A model generated the notes under the pieces. It was not told the DNA's origin. It saw only the letters and a program-made list of their open reading frames with translations, and did no database searches. DNA of 42,898 bases from Chthoniobacteraceae bacterium. GTDB lineage: Bacteria > Verrucomicrobiota > Verrucomicrobiia > Chthoniobacterales > Chthoniobacteraceae. The translations under genes and the position numbers were made by a program. Below are positions 24,931 through 33,093 of this stretch, one piece after another. Within the stretch, counting starts at the first letter, position 1, and each line of letters begins with the position of its first letter. The DNA is taken from contig CANJZW010000035.1 in assembly GCA_947479475.1 (NCBI GenBank), positions 1-42,898 of the forward strand, given 5' to 3'.

Positions 24931-27198
24931 ATGCCATCGTCAAAGACACCCTCATTCGAACTGGATAAGCCGGCTTGCCGCTTTGTGCGTGTGATCCTGG
25001 ATGATTCGGGGGGGCGTATTTTTGATTATGCGGTTCCGGAGGGGGTGCGGGTGGCGCCGGGGAGCCGTGTGCGGGTGCCGGTGCGGATGCGCACGCTGCT
25101 CGGGACGGTGTTGGAGGTGGCGGATGAGTCGGAGGTGCCCGGGGTGCGGTTTGTTTCCGAGGTTTTGAAAAGTGATGCGGGGATGAATCCGGTGTTGCTC
25201 AAACTGGCCTCTTGGATGGCGGACTATTATTGCTGCCCCCTTGAAACCGCGCTCCGGGCTGTGCTTCCCCAGGTCATTCGCAAATCTGAAATGACGCATC
25301 AGCAGCGGCAGATGGTGCGTTTGGTGCGAATGCCGGAGGAGGCCGTTTTGGCAGGTTTGGAAAAGCGGGCGCCTCTTCAGTTGGGAGCGCTGCGGATGCT
25401 TGAGGCGCAGGGCGGGCCGATGGCGGTGAGTGAACTTGCCAAACGCTCGGATGCGTCCCACGCGGTGGTGCGGGCGCTGGAGAAGAAGGGCTGGGTTGCG
25501 GTGGAGGCCGAGCGTGTGGAGCGGGATCCGTCGCGGCATGAGCATTTTGTGGAGGCGCCGGCGCTGGAGTTAAACGCGGAGCAGGCGCTTGTGTTTGAGC
25601 GTGTGTGCGCCGCTCTGGAGCCGCGCGCGGAGGGCGTGGCGGCGCCGAAGCCGTTTCTGTTACACGGCGTGACGGGCAGTGGGAAAACGGAGATTTATCT
25701 GCAGGCGATCCAGAAGGTGCTCGAACAGGGACGCTCGGCGATCATGCTTGTGCCTGAGATTTCGCTGACTCCCCAAACCGTGGAGCGCTTCAAGAGCCGG
25801 TTTTCGTCTACGCAGCACGAAGTGGCGGTGTTGCATAGTCACTTGTCCGAGGGAGAGCGGCATGATGAATGGCATCGCATTCGCAGCGGCCGCGCGAAAA
25901 TCGTCATCGGGGCCCGGAGTGCGGTGTTTGCGCCGTTGGAAAATCTCGGTCTGATTGTGGTGGATGAGGAGCACGAGCCGTCTTACAAGCAGGAGGAGTC
26001 GCCACGGTATCATGGGCGGGATATTGCGGTTTTGAGGGCCTCCATTGAGCGGTGCGCCGTATTGCTGGGCTCCGCGACGCCTTCGCTGGAGAGTTATCAC
26101 AACGTCAAGTTGGGCAAATACGAGTTGCTGAGTATTTTGGCCCGGGTGGATGACAAGAAAATGCCCTTTATCCGCATCATCGACATGCGGATGGAATCCA
26201 AGAAACAGAGTCCGGTGATTTCCTCTAAATTGCTGACGGCGCTGGAGCTGCGCATTGCCCGCAAGGAACAGAGCATCCTTTTCCTCAACCGACGCGGGTT
26301 TTCGACCTCCATGCTCTGTGAGAAGTGCGGCCATGTTTGCCAGTGCCCGAACTGTTCTGTCTCACTGACCTTTCACCGGGCGGCGAACAGGATCGTTTGC
26401 CACATTTGCGGTCACCTGGCGTTGGCGCCGACGAAATGTCCCGAGTGCAAGGACCCGGGGATCCGGCAGCAGGGAACAGGCACGGAGCGTGTAGAGGACG
26501 TGGTGCAGAAGATTTTTCCGAAGGCTGTGGTGCGCCGTTTGGACGCGGATGTGCTGCAGCGCAAAGAGGCGTTTAGGGAGACGTTGTCCGCATTTCGCAC
26601 TGGTAAAATCGATGTTTTGGTGGGCACGCAGATGATCGCTAAGGGGCTTCATTTTCCAAACGTCACACTCGTGGGGATCATCAATGCTGACCTTGGGCTG
26701 CACATTCCCGACTACCGTGCTGGTGAGCGGACGTTTCAGTTGCTAACCCAGGTGGCGGGGCGTGCGGGGCGGGGCGATGTCGAGGGGGAGGTGTTTGTGC
26801 AAAGCTACACCCCGTTTAGCCCGGCCATCCAGTTTTCAAGGCATCATGATTTCGAGGGCTTTTGGGACCAGGAGATCGAGTTTAGGCAGCAGTGGGATTA
26901 TCCGCCGTTTACGCACCTGGTTTTGGTGTCGGTGCGCTCGGAGCACCAGGCGCGCGCGGAGTTTTCAGCGCAGACGCTCGCACGGCGCCTGGCGGAGGGA
27001 TTGCCGGAGGGCGTGATTTTGGGGGAGGCCTCGCCGGCGCCCTTGGAAAAATCTCACGGACAGTTCCGCTACCATCTGACGCTGCGCACGAAGGCGATCG
27101 TGCGGTTGAGCCGGCACCTGAAAGCGGTGCTGGCAAAGCTGCCTTTTCCCGAAGACGTGATCGTCACCGTGGACGTGGACGCCTACCAGTTGATGTGA
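24931..27198 (+). CDS. priA: Primosomal replication-restart helicase PriA
   Basis: 755 residues. The N-terminal PriA-specific DNA-binding domain (RVILDDSGGRIFDYAVP) is followed by an SF2 helicase core: Walker A LLHGVTGSGKTEIYL, DEAH-type VVDEEHEPSYKQ, and GSATPSLESY. The zinc-binding insertion has four CxxC pairs (CEKCGHVCQCPNC and CHICG, then CPEC). GTQMIAKGLHFPNV and QVAGRAGRGD follow. PriA reloads DnaB at collapsed forks. The start is taken as the ATG at 24931; a GTG two codons earlier is possible. It stands alone, flanked by non-replication genes. Confidence 0.96.
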   Translation: MPSSKTPSFELDKPACRFVRVILDDSGGRIFDYAVPEGVRVAPGSRVRVPVRMRTLLGTVLEVADESEVPGVRFVSEVLKSDAGMNPVLLKLASWMADYYCCPLETALRAVLPQVIRKSEMTHQQRQMVRLVRMPEEAVLAGLEKRAPLQLGALRMLEAQGGPMAVSELAKRSDASHAVVRALEKKGWVAVEAERVERDPSRHEHFVEAPALELNAEQALVFERVCAALEPRAEGVAAPKPFLLHGVTGSGKTEIYLQAIQKVLEQGRSAIMLVPEISLTPQTVERFKSRFSSTQHEVAVLHSHLSEGERHDEWHRIRSGRAKIVIGARSAVFAPLENLGLIVVDEEHEPSYKQEESPRYHGRDIAVLRASIERCAVLLGSATPSLESYHNVKLGKYELLSILARVDDKKMPFIRIIDMRMESKKQSPVISSKLLTALELRIARKEQSILFLNRRGFSTSMLCEKCGHVCQCPNCSVSLTFHRAANRIVCHICGHLALAPTKCPECKDPGIRQQGTGTERVEDVVQKIFPKAVVRRLDADVLQRKEAFRETLSAFRTGKIDVLVGTQMIAKGLHFPNVTLVGIINADLGLHIPDYRAGERTFQLLTQVAGRAGRGDVEGEVFVQSYTPFSPAIQFSRHHDFEGFWDQEIEFRQQWDYPPFTHLVLVSVRSEHQARAEFSAQTLARRLAEGLPEGVILGEASPAPLEKSHGQFRYHLTLRTKAIVRLSRHLKAVLAKLPFPEDVIVTVDVDAYQLM

Positions 27199-27272
27199 GG
27201 CAATGGGGGCAAGGCGCCAGTGCCTGCTCCCCTCGCCGGCCCCGAGGAAAGGGTCTCCTCACATTCTTCAGT

Positions 27273-27755
27273 CTAACGGTGGGCAGCCTTCTGCATCTCG
27301 TAGGAGTTCTGCATGACTTCCAGGATTCGGTTGATGTTCAATATCTTGTCGGTGATGTAGTCGAGGTTGCCGTCGGGGCCGATCAGAGCGATTGAGAATT
27401 TTCCCTTGAGCTTGAGGGCCTCGCACACGCGGGCGCCCTCGGGGAGCGTAATGACCGGAATATCTGAATGGATGTCTCCTGGCTCCGGGTTTTTGAACGC
27501 GGCAGCCACCACGGTCTTGCGGATGGCCAGCCGGTCGAAGGACTTTTGCATCTCCTTGAGCTGGGTGCGAAAGTCGCCCCGTTTTGCGGAGTCGGCGAGG
27601 AGCAGAATGACCGGCTGGCCCGCAAAGCTCTTGAGGGAGCGAGCCTGCCCGTCCACCGGCGGGAATGCAATGGGCGGGACTGGGCGGACGACCTCTGCGA
27701 AGGACAGGCCTGCGCTCAGAAGCATCAGGGCGAGGAGTAGGGAGGTGGGTTTCAT
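27273..27755 (-). CDS. Secreted thioredoxin-fold-like small protein
   Basis: 160 residues with signal peptide MKPTSLLLALMLLSAGLSFA. The remainder looks like a reduced thioredoxin/DUF4174 fold: PVILLLADSAKRGDFRTQLKEM, then TVVAAAFKNPEP, IPVITLPEGARVCEALKLKG and FSIALIGPDGNLDYITDKI. The usual CxxC is absent; a single cysteine (ARVCEAL) remains. It is the last gene of the pyrH-frr transcript, 12 bp past frr. The role is not known; a redox role is doubtful without the motif. Confidence 0.7.
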   Translation of the reverse strand: MKPTSLLLALMLLSAGLSFAEVVRPVPPIAFPPVDGQARSLKSFAGQPVILLLADSAKRGDFRTQLKEMQKSFDRLAIRKTVVAAAFKNPEPGDIHSDIPVITLPEGARVCEALKLKGKFSIALIGPDGNLDYITDKILNINRILEVMQNSYEMQKAAHR

Positions 27756-27767
27756 GGAAGTGAGGCG

Positions 27768-28328
27768 TTACACTTTCATGATGTCCGCTTCCTTCGTGAG
27801 GGCGGTTTCTTCGATTTTTTTGACAAAGCCGTCGGTGAGTTTCTGGATTTCCTTTTCACAGCCCTCCACGGCGTCTTCGGCGAGGCCGCCGTCTTTCCCC
27901 GCCTTTTTGATGCCCTCCATTCCCTCGCGTCTCGCAGAGCGGATGCGGATTTTGGCTTCTTCGGCCATTTGTTTGACGGTTTTGACCAGATCCCTGCGGC
28001 GCTCTTCGGTGAGGGGAGGGATCGGCAGGCGGATGAGTTTGCCGTCGGTGATGGGGTTGATTCCCAGCTTGGACTCTTTAAGCGCCCTTTCGATGTCCTT
28101 GGTGGTGCTGGAGTCGAAGGGCTGGATGACGACGAGCCTAGGTTCCGGAGTGGAAATCATGGCCAGGGCCTTGAGTTTCATCGAGGAGCCGTAGGCATCG
28201 ACGTCGATGTTTTCCACAAGCGCCGGGGACGCCTTGCCTGTGCGCACGGAGGCGAATTCGTGGGTGAGATGGTCGAAGGCCTTTTCCATGGCCGACTCTG
28301 TTTCGAGGAGGATTTCGTCTGGGTCCAT
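27768..28328 (-). CDS. frr: Ribosome recycling factor
   Basis: 186 residues, the normal length. Family features include MEKAFDHLTHEFASVRTGKA, then NIDVDAYGSSMKLKALA, VIQPFDSSTTKDIERALKES, LGINPITDGKLIRLPIPPLTEERR, LVKTVKQMAEEAKIRIRSARRE and LTDGFVKKIEETALTKE. RRF splits post-termination ribosomes together with EF-G. It follows pyrH by 32 bp, the classical pyrH-frr order. The ATG at 28328 matches the family N-terminus; upstream frame is a shadow. Confidence 0.97.
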   Translation of the reverse strand: MDPDEILLETESAMEKAFDHLTHEFASVRTGKASPALVENIDVDAYGSSMKLKALAMISTPEPRLVVIQPFDSSTTKDIERALKESKLGINPITDGKLIRLPIPPLTEERRRDLVKTVKQMAEEAKIRIRSARREGMEGIKKAGKDGGLAEDAVEGCEKEIQKLTDGFVKKIEETALTKEADIMKV

Positions 28329-28360
28329 AAACTGTAAAATTACTAAAGTCCGCTTCCAAC

Positions 28361-29104
28361 TTACTCTGAAGTGACCAGAGTGCCAACAGGCTGTCCGAGA
28401 ATTGCGTTGCGGATGTTGTTGGGTGTCATCAAGTCGAACACCACGATGGGCACCCGGTTGTCCATGCACAGCGTAAAGGCGGTGGAGTCCATGACCTGGA
28501 GGCGTTTGGAGAGGGCCTCCGAGTAGGTGATTTTGTCGTACTTGGTGGCCGTGGGGTCCTTTTTGGGATCGGCCGTGTAGATGCCGTCGACTTTGGTGGC
28601 TTTCAGAATGACTTCCGCCCCGATCTCGCTGGCGCGCAGCGCGGCGGTGGTGTCGGTGGAAAAGAACGGGTTGCCGGTGCCGGCGACAAAAATGACGACG
28701 CGGCCCAGCTCCATGTGGCGCATGGCGCGTCTGCGGATGAAGGGTTCGGCAACGCTCTGGATGGGAATGGCGGTTTGGACGCGGGTGGCCACTCCGATGG
28801 CTTCCAGAGAGGATTGGAGGGCCATGCCGTTGATGACGGTGGCGAGCATTCCCATGTAGTCGGCGGTGGTGCGTTCCATGCCGCGATGGCTTGCCGCCAG
28901 GCCTCTCCAGATGTTGCCGCCACCGATGACGATGGCCACCTCGACGCCCATGGCGTGGACGTCCTTAATCTGCTGGGCTACTTGGGAGACAATTTGCGGG
29001 GAGATCGACTCCATGCTCCCCGGTTCCTTGAGGGCTTCGCCGCTGATTTTGATAACAACTCGCCGATAGTGCGGGGTGACTTTGGATGAGGGTGATTCGG
29101 CCAT
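28361..29104 (-). CDS. pyrH: UMP kinase
   Basis: 247 residues. Amino-acid-kinase fold motifs are [59 protein letters not shown] and [12 protein letters not shown]. It phosphorylates UMP to UDP and in bacteria is a GTP-activated hexamer. The ATG at 29104 gives the standard start just before the kinase fold. Divergent from trpC, and first gene of the pyrH-frr operon here; tsf is not adjacent. Confidence 0.97.
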   Translation of the reverse strand: MAESPSSKVTPHYRRVVIKISGEALKEPGSMESISPQIVSQVAQQIKDVHAMGVEVAIVIGGGNIWRGLAASHRGMERTTADYMGMLATVINGMALQSSLEAIGVATRVQTAIPIQSVAEPFIRRRAMRHMELGRVVIFVAGTGNPFFSTDTTAALRASEIGAEVILKATKVDGIYTADPKKDPTATKYDKITYSEALSKRLQVMDSTAFTLCMDNRVPIVVFDLMTPNNIRNAILGQPVGTLVTSE

Positions 29105-29223
29105 GGTCGGAGATTCTGCACTGGAAAGGGTTCCTCTTGCCAAGGGCAAATGCGTCTTCTTGCGTGTAAACCTCAGACGACGGCTTGCGCCGGGGCCGGA
29201 ATTTTGGGAAAACTCGCTCTTTT

Positions 29224-30009
29224 ATGGCCTCCAACCGCCTCCAGCAGATTCTCGAAGTCAAAAAACAGGAAGTCGCCCGCCTCCTGCCTCGCGCCGCCCA
29301 CTTGCGCGCGGCCGCCCTGCAGCGCAATGATTTCCGCCCTTTTGCCCGGGCCATTGACTGCGGTCCCGAGGCGCTCGGTCTGATTGCGGAGATCAAAAAG
29401 GCAAGCCCCACCGCCGGGGTCATCGCCACGGACTTTGATCCCGTCCGCATTGCAAGGGCTTACGAAGATGCCGGGGCTCACGCACTGTCGGTTTTGACGG
29501 ACAAACAGTTTTTCCAGGGGGATCTGGCCTTTTTAAACCGGATCCGGGCGGAGGTTTCGCTGCCTCTTTTGCGAAAGGACTTTATCATTCATGAAGTCCA
29601 AATTGCAGAGGCTTGTGTGGCAGGGGCGGACGCCATTCTTCTCATTGTTGCCGCTCTGGAACAGGACCGTTTGGAGGCGTTGTTTCAAGAGGCAGAACTG
29701 TTGCAACTGGATGTGCTGGTGGAGGTCCACAGCGGAGAGGAACTGGAGCGGGCCCTCGAGGTGGGGGCCACGCTGCTCGGGATCAACAACCGGAATTTGA
29801 CGACGTTTGAAGTGGATCTGGCCACTACGGAAGCTTTGAGTGAAGAGGTGCCTGAGAGCATCCTGTTGGTGAGCGAAAGCGGGCTGAAGACGCGGGCTGA
29901 TACGCAGCGCGCTTTTAGCGCTGGATGTAACGCGATCCTCGTCGGGGAAAGCCTCATGCGCGCCGGGGACATCGCCGCGCAGGTCGCCGAGCTTTTAAAT
30001 GTGGAGTAG
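29224..30009 (+). CDS. trpC: Indole-3-glycerol phosphate synthase
   Basis: 261 residues, a complete TIM barrel: LIAEIKKASPTAG, ALSVLTDKQFFQGDL, LPLLRKDFIIHEVQI, ADAILLIVA, LVEVHSGEELERA, LLGINNRNLTTFEVD, SILLVSESGLKT and AILVGESLMRAGD. It catalyses ring closure in tryptophan biosynthesis. The ATG at 29224 gives the family start (MASNRLQQILEVKKQEV). It is isolated from other trp genes in this window, as in many dispersed trp arrangements. Confidence 0.96.
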   Translation: MASNRLQQILEVKKQEVARLLPRAAHLRAAALQRNDFRPFARAIDCGPEALGLIAEIKKASPTAGVIATDFDPVRIARAYEDAGAHALSVLTDKQFFQGDLAFLNRIRAEVSLPLLRKDFIIHEVQIAEACVAGADAILLIVAALEQDRLEALFQEAELLQLDVLVEVHSGEELERALEVGATLLGINNRNLTTFEVDLATTEALSEEVPESILLVSESGLKTRADTQRAFSAGCNAILVGESLMRAGDIAAQVAELLNVE

Positions 30010-30103
30010 GCGGCGCTTTGCGGGGCCTGGTTCGCCTAATTATGGCTCGCCTCAAACGCCCTGTTAAACTAGTTTTCAGACTGGGTTCAGCCGAACTCTG
30101 TCT

Positions 30104-32065
30104 ATGCTCATCCTTGGATCTGGAACTAATGCGTCCGCTGCCGCCAACCGCTCTTTGCAGTTGGCCAGCGCAGCCGTGTATTCCTCGCTTGGAAAACTCT
30201 CGAGTGGCAGCCGGACTTTAAGCACCTCGGAGGATGCCGCCGGGCTCGGGGTGCAGCTCAAACTGGTCGCCGCCTTCAACCGGTTGGGGGCACTGGAGAG
30301 CAACCTTTTGAATGCGCTTTCCTTCAAGCAAGTGCAGGAGGAGTCGCTAAAACAGGTGGGCGATCTTTTGGGCCGCATGAGCGAGCTTAAGACTTTGTCA
30401 TTGGATTCGACCAAGAGCGCCTCGGACTTGGCGAACTATGCGCAGGAGTATTCGGCGCTGGCGTCTGAAATTCGTAAGACCAACGAACGTACATTTAACG
30501 GGATCCGTCTTTTTTCGGACACGAGTATCGATGCGTCTTCGTCTCTTGTGACTTCGGAGGATGGGTCACGCACGATGGCGCTTTCGGTACCCTCGATGCA
30601 GATCCCCGCGCTCACGGACGTGGCCTGCGACAAAACCTACGAAGTGGTGAGTGGAAGCCTGGAGTGGAGCGCCGCAGAGGCGGATGCGGTATCGCGTGGG
30701 GGGCATTTGGCACAGTTTAAGGTTTCGACCGACTGGGAGCAGGCGCTTTTCCAACTGGGCAGCGCGCTGACGGCGGCTCCCTTGTGGATTGGGCTCAAGC
30801 AGGCGGCAGGTTCGAGTTCTGCGGGCAGCGGCTGGAAATGGGTCACGGGTGAATCGCTTGCGGCGCAAACGACTGCGATTCATTGGAGTGGGGGGCAGCC
30901 GGATAACGGCGGGAATCCCGAGGCGAGTTCTCCCGCTTCCGCAGACGCCCTTGTGTGGAACCAGCCGGCGACGCAGTGCGCGACCGCAGGGCATTTGGGC
31001 GACGAGGATGCCAGCAACGCTGACGGCGTTGTTTCGGGATACGTGATACAGTACTCAGACTCGGTGGGAGCGACGCAGTACAAAGCAGTGAAGAGTTCTC
31101 CAAATACGTGGGATCAGGCTCGCCTGGCGGCTTACAGCCCCGCCGGCGGGGTTCTCCCTGCAAACACCGCGCAGACAATCACCGGCTATTCCACGGACGG
31201 CAGCTCCTTGCTGACGCTCACAAGCACCACCACGGCAGGGCTGCGGGTGGGGATGTCCATGAGCGACAGTACTCTTATTCCGGCTCTTATTCCTGCGGGA
31301 GCCACGATTCTTGCCATCAACAGCCCGACGACTGTCACCCTGAGCGTGGCATGCCCCCTCACCTCTTCAACGATTGTGGGCAATCTAGTTGCGGTGGTTC
31401 CGCAAAACCCGCGCTTGGCGACCCTCAAAACCGAGTCGGAGTATGCGGCGGCCAAAGCCCAGTTAGAGGCGCAGGGCGTGGGGGTGAATGAGGTGCTTTG
31501 GCTGGGTGGGTATCAGGCTCCGCCGGGGGTGGAAGCGGATCCCGCCGCCGACTGGCACTGGGTGGCTTCCGTGCAGGCGGGTGATTCCCTGGTAGATCCC
31601 ACTACGGATTCAACCATGAGCTGGGGAGCCAGCAGCCATGCCGGGCAGCCTGACAACCTTTCGTCCAGCGCTGTCGGTAAAAATGTAGCCTACCAGTCTG
31701 GGGTCTCGGGGGGATGGTCGGATTCGAGCGAAAATCCAAACCAAGGTTCGACCACGGTGAGCGGATACCTTTTGCAGCGCGACACACTCCGGGCAATTAC
31801 CCAGGACAAGATCAACAGCGCCCTCCAGTGGGTATCAACGGCCCGTGCCCAGTGCGGGTCCGAGATGTCCCGGATTCAGTTCGATATGGCCGGAGTCCAG
31901 AGTTCGCAGGTGAATTTGGATGCGGCGCGCAGCCGGATCTCCGACGTGGACGTGGCGGCGGAGGCGGGCCGGTTGAGCCGCTCGCAGGTGCTGTTGCAGG
32001 CGGCGGCCAGTTCGCTAGCGCAGGCCAACGCGGGCTCTCAGATTGTCCTTCGGTTGCTGGCGTAA
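30104..32065 (+). CDS. Flagellin with two C-type-lectin-like domains in place of the variable region
   Basis: 653 residues. Residues 1-150 are the flagellin N-terminal coiled coil (NRSLQLASAAVYSSLGKLSSG, then TSEDAAGLGVQ and EIRKTNERTFNGIRLFSD). Residues 561-653 are the flagellin C-terminal domain (DKINSALQWVSTARAQCG, then LDAARSRISDVDVAAEAGRL and SLAQANAGSQIVLRLLA). Between them lie two C-type-lectin-like domains. CTLD1 (about 178-318) has LEWSAAEADAVSRGGHLAQ, PLWIGLKQA and the loop GGQPDNGG. CTLD2 (about 326-560) has TWDQARLAAY, RLATLKTESEYAAAKAQLE, LWLGGYQ and HAGQPDN. CTLD2 carries a beta-rich insert at 347-433. QPD is the galactose-type specificity motif of animal CTLDs. No signal peptide is expected (flagellar type III export). 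No other flagellar gene is in the window, and there is no clear Shine-Dalgarno or sigma-28 promoter. Confidence 0.92.
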   Translation: MLILGSGTNASAAANRSLQLASAAVYSSLGKLSSGSRTLSTSEDAAGLGVQLKLVAAFNRLGALESNLLNALSFKQVQEESLKQVGDLLGRMSELKTLSLDSTKSASDLANYAQEYSALASEIRKTNERTFNGIRLFSDTSIDASSSLVTSEDGSRTMALSVPSMQIPALTDVACDKTYEVVSGSLEWSAAEADAVSRGGHLAQFKVSTDWEQALFQLGSALTAAPLWIGLKQAAGSSSAGSGWKWVTGESLAAQTTAIHWSGGQPDNGGNPEASSPASADALVWNQPATQCATAGHLGDEDASNADGVVSGYVIQYSDSVGATQYKAVKSSPNTWDQARLAAYSPAGGVLPANTAQTITGYSTDGSSLLTLTSTTTAGLRVGMSMSDSTLIPALIPAGATILAINSPTTVTLSVACPLTSSTIVGNLVAVVPQNPRLATLKTESEYAAAKAQLEAQGVGVNEVLWLGGYQAPPGVEADPAADWHWVASVQAGDSLVDPTTDSTMSWGASSHAGQPDNLSSSAVGKNVAYQSGVSGGWSDSSENPNQGSTTVSGYLLQRDTLRAITQDKINSALQWVSTARAQCGSEMSRIQFDMAGVQSSQVNLDAARSRISDVDVAAEAGRLSRSQVLLQAAASSLAQANAGSQIVLRLLA

Positions 32066-32111
32066 CATCGAAGCGCCTCGGCGCGCGCGGCCCGGCGCGT
32101 CTGTACGGCGG

Positions 32112-33026
32112 TTAACCGAACAAATCGCCCTGGGCAGACGGGACTTTTTGCAGCCACTCTTTTTCCATTTCAGCTTTGAGGGATCGGAAACCCTCTCTTT
32201 CCAAAGCGGCGATCAGGGGCTCGTACTGGGGTTTGATGAAGAGTTCCTCGGGCGAAGAGGGCAGGGGCAGGTCCAGGTCTAGGCGGACCATTTCCTGGTT
32301 TTGTATAATCTGGTCGCGGGCGGCGGCCAGTTTTTCGCGCAGTTTGACGGACTCGATGGCGGCTAAATTCGCCATGACGGCATTCAGGGAGCCATGGGCA
32401 TTGAGGAGGTTTGCGGCGCCTTTGGGTCCGATTCCCTGCACTCCTGCGATGTTGTCGGCGGAATCGCCCACGAGGCTGAGCAAGTCGCCGAGCTGGGCGG
32501 GAGCCACTCCCCACTTGCGTTGTACGGTTTCAGCCTCCAGAAGGGCGTGGGTGTCCTTCGGTGTTGGGAGGTCTGTTTTTTGGGTGGAATAAATGCGAAT
32601 CTTCGGCCCGACAATCTGGTAGAGGTCCTTGTCTGCGGTGGCCAGGATCGCCTCCCAGCCGCGATCCTGGGCGGCCACGGCGTAGGACGCCATGAGGTCG
32701 TCCGCTTCTGTGTCGGGCAAAAAGACGGAACTGAACCCCAGCAGCGGGATGAGTTCGCGCAGGATGGGGAGCTGGGACTGCAGGGATTCGGGCATTTCTG
32801 CGCGTTGCGCCTTGTATTCTGGCTGCAGGTCGGTGCGCCGGGCTGGAGTTCCCATGTCCCATACGACGGCTGCGCGGTCGGGGTTGAGGTCGCGCTGCAT
32901 GCGACGGAGGGCTTTTAAAAATCCGTAGACGGCGCCAGCGGGTTCACCCCGGGAGTTGGTGAGTCCGATGAGGGCGTGGAAGGAGCGGTAGGCGTAATAG
33001 TAACCGTCAACAAGAAGTAGTTTCAC
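32112..33026 (-). CDS. Stand-alone 5'-3' exonuclease (PolI N-terminal/ExoIX type)
   Basis: 304 residues from the GTG at 33026. The family motifs are LLLVDGYYYAYRSFHAL, GEPAGAVYGFLKALRRM, AAVVWDMGTPARRTD with YKAQR, LPDTEADDLMASYA, ATADKDLYQIV and the H3TH region LLSLVGDSADNIAGVQGIGPKGA. The acidic metal ligands are kept. There are no polymerase domains, so it is the separate exonuclease/flap-endonuclease form. It trims RNA primers or flaps. The GTG start matches the family N-terminus (MKLLLVDG); the longer upstream frame is low-complexity and rejected. It is convergent with the flagellin gene. Confidence 0.92.
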   Translation of the reverse strand: MKLLLVDGYYYAYRSFHALIGLTNSRGEPAGAVYGFLKALRRMQRDLNPDRAAVVWDMGTPARRTDLQPEYKAQRAEMPESLQSQLPILRELIPLLGFSSVFLPDTEADDLMASYAVAAQDRGWEAILATADKDLYQIVGPKIRIYSTQKTDLPTPKDTHALLEAETVQRKWGVAPAQLGDLLSLVGDSADNIAGVQGIGPKGAANLLNAHGSLNAVMANLAAIESVKLREKLAAARDQIIQNQEMVRLDLDLPLPSSPEELFIKPQYEPLIAALEREGFRSLKAEMEKEWLQKVPSAQGDLFG

Positions 33027-33093
33027 AGGGAGGTGGGAGAGGGGGTTGGGGCGGCGGTTCTGGCAAAGGCCGCCGCCCCGTCGTAGAGTGTGT

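Noticed and set aside
30065..30095. Sigma-28 flagellar promoter (TAAAC and GCCGAAC) before the flagellin gene
   Set aside because: Spacing between the two elements is about 17 bp instead of 11, and the -10 part would sit almost on the start codon. The palindrome AAACTAGTTT nearby is noted but unexplained.
30104..32065. Diversity-generating retroelement acting on the lectin flagellin
   Set aside because: CTLDs are the usual fold of DGR variable proteins, but no reverse transcriptase, accessory gene or adenine-biased template repeat was found in the window.
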